NCBI GenBank assembly: GCA_036502005.1
Contig: DASXZH010000075.1
Location: 1 to 64,000 of the forward strand
Reading direction: 5' to 3'
Length of the DNA: 64,000 nt
Origin: DASXZH01 sp036502005
GTDB lineage: Bacteria; Armatimonadota; Fimbriimonadia; Fimbriimonadales; Fimbriimonadaceae
Position 1 is the first letter of the stretch, and each line of letters starts with the position of its first letter. The notes under the pieces are model-generated. The model made no database searches and was not told the DNA's origin. It saw nothing but the letters and a program-made list of their open reading frames with translations. Below, one piece after another: positions 60,848 to 64,000 of the stretch. Both the position numbers and the translations under genes were made by a program.

Positions 60848-61425
60848 TCAACCGCTCTCCGCATTGACCTGAGCCTGCCTTTTCGCATGAAAGCATGAGA
60901 GCACATCGTGGTGCCAGCCGGGCAGGATTGTCTTGATTGCGGTCGCGTCGGCGAAACTAATGAGCCCAAATACCAAAGCGACCCAAACCAGCGCCCCAGT
61001 GTGAAAGGCCAGCACTCCCACAAACGCAAGGTAAAGGGTGAAACCCCACAGCTTGGCGGAATAGGCGTGTAATGAACTTATCCTTCCATACCGAATCAGG
61101 TCGTAAGTGTAAGAGGCGACCTGAAGGACGATCTCGATCGTTATGGGAATCCAAACAGAGATCAAAACTGTCTTATCTGCCGCCCACGCGGTTGCAACCA
61201 CCCAAATAAAGAACCATGCATCGGCCCGGCTATCCATTACGCGTAAGGGCGCGGTGGCGATTTTGAGCCGTCTGGCAATAACGCCGTCGAAAATGTCGCT
61301 CAGCATAGCGACTATAAGCACTCCAATAATAACGGCACTACTAGCTGAATAAAAGCATATTGCAAATAAACTGGGCCGAGAATGAACCGAAGCGCAATAA
61401 GAAAGGCGGGAACGAGCTTCAGCAT
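60848..61425 (-). pseudogene. CDP-alcohol phosphatidyltransferase, split by a frameshift
   Basis: The two frames join into one membrane protein of about 192 residues. From the ATG at 61425 it reads MLKLVPAFLIALRFILGP, a normal start for this family. The other frame then continues SLFAICFYSASSAVIIGVLI and VAMLSDIFDGVIARRLKIA, followed by APLRVMDSRADAWFF: the conserved D-G-x-x-A-R-x8-x-D-x3-D site is there (DIFDGVIARR, DSRAD). The change falls near the GGCCC around 61370-61378 (minus strand) and needs one extra base. The enzyme would join an alcohol such as glycerol phosphate or inositol phosphate to CDP-diacylglycerol. Either a pseudogene or a sequencing error in a C run. Confidence 0.75.
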
Positions 61426-61428
61426 TGT

Positions 61429-61830
61429 ATGAGTATGGGTCAAACTTATAAAGTGGACACAGAGCTTCGCCACCTGGAAAAGATCGCGCATGAATTCGAG
61501 GATGTACTCCGTGTTTTGCGCTCTCTTGAAGCCAACACCACAGACGGCGAAAAACGCATGGAGATCCATGCCTTCACCGTTCTTGCCACCCGCTATTACA
61601 ACTCTTGCTATTCCACCTCGCAGCTTTTGAGGGCGATGGAGTTGCTGGAGCGCAGCTCGCCCGAATCGCGCGAGATGATTTCAGCCGATATTCGCAAGCT
61701 AAAGGAGCACGGGTCCACCGGCGGAAACGCGTTGCCTGTTTCCAAACCTGCGGAAGTAAAGGAACTCCTTACCAACGCCCAGAAGGTTCTGGGTGAGGCG
61801 AAAAAGTTTGTAGAGCCTCACGGGGAGTAA
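61429..61830 (+). CDS. Hypothetical helical protein
   Basis: A 133-residue soluble protein from the ATG at 61429; the frame is open to 61360 but the earlier residues overlap the opposing gene. It is largely helical: VDTELRHLEKIAHEFEDVLR, MEIHAFTVLATRYYNSCYST, PAEVKELLTNAQKVLGEAKK. I recognise no family. Its start lies three bases from the start of the divergent phosphatidyltransferase frame, so its promoter and ribosome site must overlap that gene or its message is leaderless. Confidence 0.7.
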   Translation: MSMGQTYKVDTELRHLEKIAHEFEDVLRVLRSLEANTTDGEKRMEIHAFTVLATRYYNSCYSTSQLLRAMELLERSSPESREMISADIRKLKEHGSTGGNALPVSKPAEVKELLTNAQKVLGEAKKFVEPHGE

Positions 61831-62046
61831 AAGATCGCTCGTTCCTAGGACCTAGAAAAGCTGTATCGTCGCGGGTTGGCTCTCTTATGAACAGGGCGAT
61901 CTGCTCGGCTACCCCTAAATCGTTGAATCTTCGGCGTTTTTCCTAATGCCCTGTCCTACCCGGCAGAACGATTCGCAAAGCCTCGCGTTCAGAAACCAAA
62001 TCGTTGCAAAGGAAAATAGATTTCGGAGATCATCGTTATCCCAGAC

Positions 62047-62808
62047 TCATGGGTCAGTTTCTGCATCAGCTCGCTTCTTCACTTTTGGTACTTGAAATCC
62101 GTAGGGCCTCAAGATTGCCAACAAAACTTCATACTTTTTCTTAAGCGTCCTATCCTCAGACATGTAGTTTTTTAAGACTTCTTGCCAGCCCCAGTCGAAC
62201 AGCATGCAGTAAATCTCAGCCATATCGCGAGTTTCGCTTGATTTAGCTAAAGAATCTACGAAGCCAGGACTAGGGTGGTTCAGTGCGCCATCAAGCCGCC
62301 CAGGAACATATGGTTGTGCGTAATTAAATCGAGCCGCTGATTCCCAAGCCGCGTTCTTCCATGCCTCGCCGCCTTTAAACCTGCGCAAAAAATAAGAAAA
62401 CAACGCATTATCTACATAGTGTGCTCGGACAACATGAAAGGTATTTGCCAAGCCGCAATCCACTATAAGGGATTCTGACTCCGTATCTGGAGTTGCGCCC
62501 AGTCGAACGCCATTTTGAAAAAGACCCTTTACTAGAACTACTCTCTTAATTCCTAACCTGTGTCGATAAGCTGGAGAAAGTTCGCTCAGTTCGAGTTTCA
62601 CCATCGAGAGCATCTTAATACAGCGCTTATCAGAGTCCCCGGGGGTGTATCTCAAGCCGGAAATCACGCGTGATGGCTTAGTCGCCACACCACAACCCAT
62701 TGCGCCCAAATCCGACGTCAACTTCGCCATGGCTGGTTCAGTTTTGGCTCTCAATTGGTTACTCGGAAAAAAGGCCGCACAAACAAGACACATAGGAAAT
62801 AACATCAT
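62047..62808 (-). CDS. Hypothetical exported protein coupled to the FKBP gene
   Basis: A 253-residue protein with a hydrophobic start (MLFPMCLVCAAFFPS). The C-terminal half has GLANTFHVVRAHYVDNALFS, NHPSPGFVDSLAKSSETRDM and AEIYCMLFDWGWQEVLKNYM. The order of these pieces recalls putative zinc metallopeptidases (histidine motif, then a PGFV...D-x-AE segment), but the expected HExxH is absent: the aligned stretch is HVVRAH, so it would be inactive if related. This is a weak reading. The ATG overlaps the FKBP stop by four bases. Base composition looks AT-richer than the metabolic regions of this window. Confidence 0.65.
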   Translation of the reverse strand: MMLFPMCLVCAAFFPSNQLRAKTEPAMAKLTSDLGAMGCGVATKPSRVISGLRYTPGDSDKRCIKMLSMVKLELSELSPAYRHRLGIKRVVLVKGLFQNGVRLGATPDTESESLIVDCGLANTFHVVRAHYVDNALFSYFLRRFKGGEAWKNAAWESAARFNYAQPYVPGRLDGALNHPSPGFVDSLAKSSETRDMAEIYCMLFDWGWQEVLKNYMSEDRTLKKKYEVLLAILRPYGFQVPKVKKRADAETDP

Positions 62809-63630
62809 GAAACTGCCTTTAGGACCGGTAAAGCTTCTGTGGCCCCTGCCTCCAAATTCAAATCAGTAACTATCAAAGACATTTCTTTAACCAACTGATA
62901 CAATAGTGAGAGCTGACTTGGGTTCAAGAGTTCAAGATCGAGCGACTGATTTCTAGCACTCTTTAACTTTAAAACCTGTAGAAAAGTGGAAATAGCGCGC
63001 TCGTTGGCCAGTTTGTCCCCGTCACAAATCATAGCCATCTGGAACGCAATAACACCCGCAACGCGAACCATTATTGTCGGGTTAGCAAAGAAAACTAAAT
63101 CGGGCTCAGTCAAACAATAAGTCACATCAAATGGCTCCCGCAAATATTCTCCGTACCACGAATCTCCATCGACCACCCCATCGTCGTATTCTTCAATATC
63201 TTCTTCGGAGAGTGCCGGGAGGTCTTTCCATAGCGCAACCACTTGGGATTTCCAGAGCCCGGATTTGATGTCAACAACTTCCCGGAATCTGCGTCCTTTT
63301 TCGCGGAGCAAAATGCTTTGAAGGATTACATCCATATATATTTTTAGTGCCGCCTGGGACTTGGGCAATTCCTTCTTGACCAAACGCCTGGTCTGATCGA
63401 AGGGCTAACCTTCTATGTCCTCCAGTTCTCATACCTAATATGCCGCTTTGCAGCCCATTTACGACGGGCCCACGGCCAACAGCAAAAGTTATAGGATACG
63501 CACCACTATCTATTACTGTTGAATCTCTAAGATTGGAGCGAACAGTAACTGTGACGACGTCACCGTTTTGGACTGTTTCCTGACCCGTGCCGATAACCAG
63601 GTCCTTTATTTCACTCATGCCACGACTCAT
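62805..63630 (-). pseudogene. FKBP-type prolyl isomerase fused to an unknown domain, frameshifted
   Basis: The first frame (ATG at 63630, or 63618 for MSEIKDLVIGTGQ) holds an FKBP domain: VVNGLQSGILGMRTGGHRRL and SDQAFGQEGI. Its last strand is in the next frame: LPKSQAALKIYMDVILQSIL, which matches the usual PPNATLVFDVELL end. The change lies near 63361-63372 in GGAATTGCCCAAG and needs one base removed or two added. The second frame then continues for about 170 residues of unknown sequence (EEDIEEYDDGVVDGDSWYGE, IAFQMAMICDGDKLANERAI). FKBP speeds proline turns during folding; the extra domain may be its client-binding part. It could be a true mutation or an assembly error. Confidence 0.65.
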
Positions 63631-63679
63631 GCCAATATTGAAGCAGACATAGCCTAGTTATACACTGGATTTGTGAGCC

Positions 63680-63752
63680 GGTGGCAATGCCACGTAGATT
63701 GCTGCGTAGCTAGCCCGCCTACGGCGCGCTGCCTCTCCTCGCAACGACAAAT
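63680..63752 (-). repeat. GTCGTTGCGAGG-type dispersed intergenic repeat
   Basis: On the minus strand it reads GTCGTTGCGAGGAGAGGCAG, CGCGCCGTAGGCGGGCTAGC, TACGCAGCAATCTACGTGGC. This is the shape of the widespread GTCATTGCGAGG...GCAATCT intergenic repeats known from many bacterial genomes. Only one copy is seen here. Confidence 0.5.
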
Positions 63753-63821
63753 TTCCTATTTTGGGGGCGGCAAAGAATCCTAAAATGCTTTGCGATTTCC
63801 TAATAGCCTTAAGCCTTCCAC

Positions 63822-63960
63822 TAGGTTCAAATAGCGCCTTGTCACTCTAAGCGCGACCTCCGGGCCGAAGCGAGGGACGGGTGCGACTCAACCCAATTCA
63901 GGCAAATCGTGAAAGTGTTGGGCCGCTTGCGGTTCTTCACCATCACGATTTGCCACACAA
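63822..63960 (+). repeat. Dispersed intergenic repeat, copy 4
   Basis: It begins TAGGTTCAAATAGCGCCTTG, then GTCACTCTAAGCG, GCGAGGGACGGGTGCGACTC, AATTCAGGCAAATCGTGAAA. ATCGTGAAAGTG then pairs with CACCATCACGAT around a TTGCGGTT loop, as in the hairpin of copy 2. No gene is seen in the last 370 bases of the window. Confidence 0.65.
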
Positions 63961-64000
63961 GACTTTCCTAAACCGCGACTTCTCCGTATGCGTCCAAGTT

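Overview
The window looks like a chromosomal segment of an Armatimonadota bacterium, probably of the Fimbriimonas type. The best pointer is the DUF1559 prepilin-like gene near 16 kb: its N-terminal helix runs FTLIELLVVIAIIAILAA and continues into a LFPVFAQAK context, the form usual in that phylum, whereas Planctomycetes usually have LLLPAVQAAR. This is recognition from sequence, not a computed placement. Genes are densely packed with many ATGA overlaps. One tRNA-Glu and no rRNA or CRISPR array were seen.

Layout. (1) 1-5.4 kb: an accessory island that looks AT-richer than its surroundings. It holds the tail of a gene, an XRE regulator, an unknown 170-aa protein, a metallo-beta-lactamase/beta-CASP nuclease, an IS1595-type transposase, a stand-alone Cas4/AddB-like Fe-S PD-(D/E)XK nuclease and a UPF0175-like protein. 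The four central genes read as one operon. (2) 5.4-17.2 kb: carbohydrate use. A GH3 glucosidase and a PsiE membrane protein are on the plus strand. On the minus strand are LacI regulator, DUF1559 prepilin, small lipoprotein, GH53 endo-galactanase, GH42 beta-galactosidase, sugar-binding protein and two ABC permeases, the same functional set as the Bacillus ganSPQAB galactan operon. (3) 17.5-22.6 kb: an unknown membrane protein, RecJ, and an ECF sigma / anti-sigma / HtrA-like operon whose HtrA homolog has lost all three catalytic residues. (4) 22.7-34.9 kb: two tandem propeller-PA14 secreted paralogs, a NIF3 protein, tRNA-Glu, Aat, an ankyrin protein, an S10 carboxypeptidase and small unknowns. 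(5) 35.4-49.3 kb: a minus-strand MoxR / DUF58 / BatA-VWA cluster with an ABC-2 transporter and large membrane proteins. (6) 49.4-51.3 kb: an orphan Rhs tip carrying a GIY-YIG nuclease toxin, followed by a likely immunity gene. (7) 51.4-61.8 kb: RraB-like protein, MarR-MFS pair, lipoprotein, GNAT, MscL, PAS histidine kinase, ABC-2 exporter and a frameshifted CDP-alcohol phosphatidyltransferase. (8) 62-64 kb: a frameshifted FKBP fusion coupled to an unknown secreted protein, in AT-richer sequence.

Beyond genes, two things stand out. Several intergenic gaps hold heptad-periodic repeats, mostly arranged as inverted arms around a spacer (32.5, 34.3, 35.1-35.5, 53.9, 56.5 kb; single arm at 60.8 kb). 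A separate dispersed repeat that begins GTTCAAATAGCG occurs four times. Three genes (prepilin, phosphatidyltransferase, FKBP) change frame in mid-domain; the first two look like a lost base in a short G/C run, so assembly error must be excluded before calling them pseudogenes.
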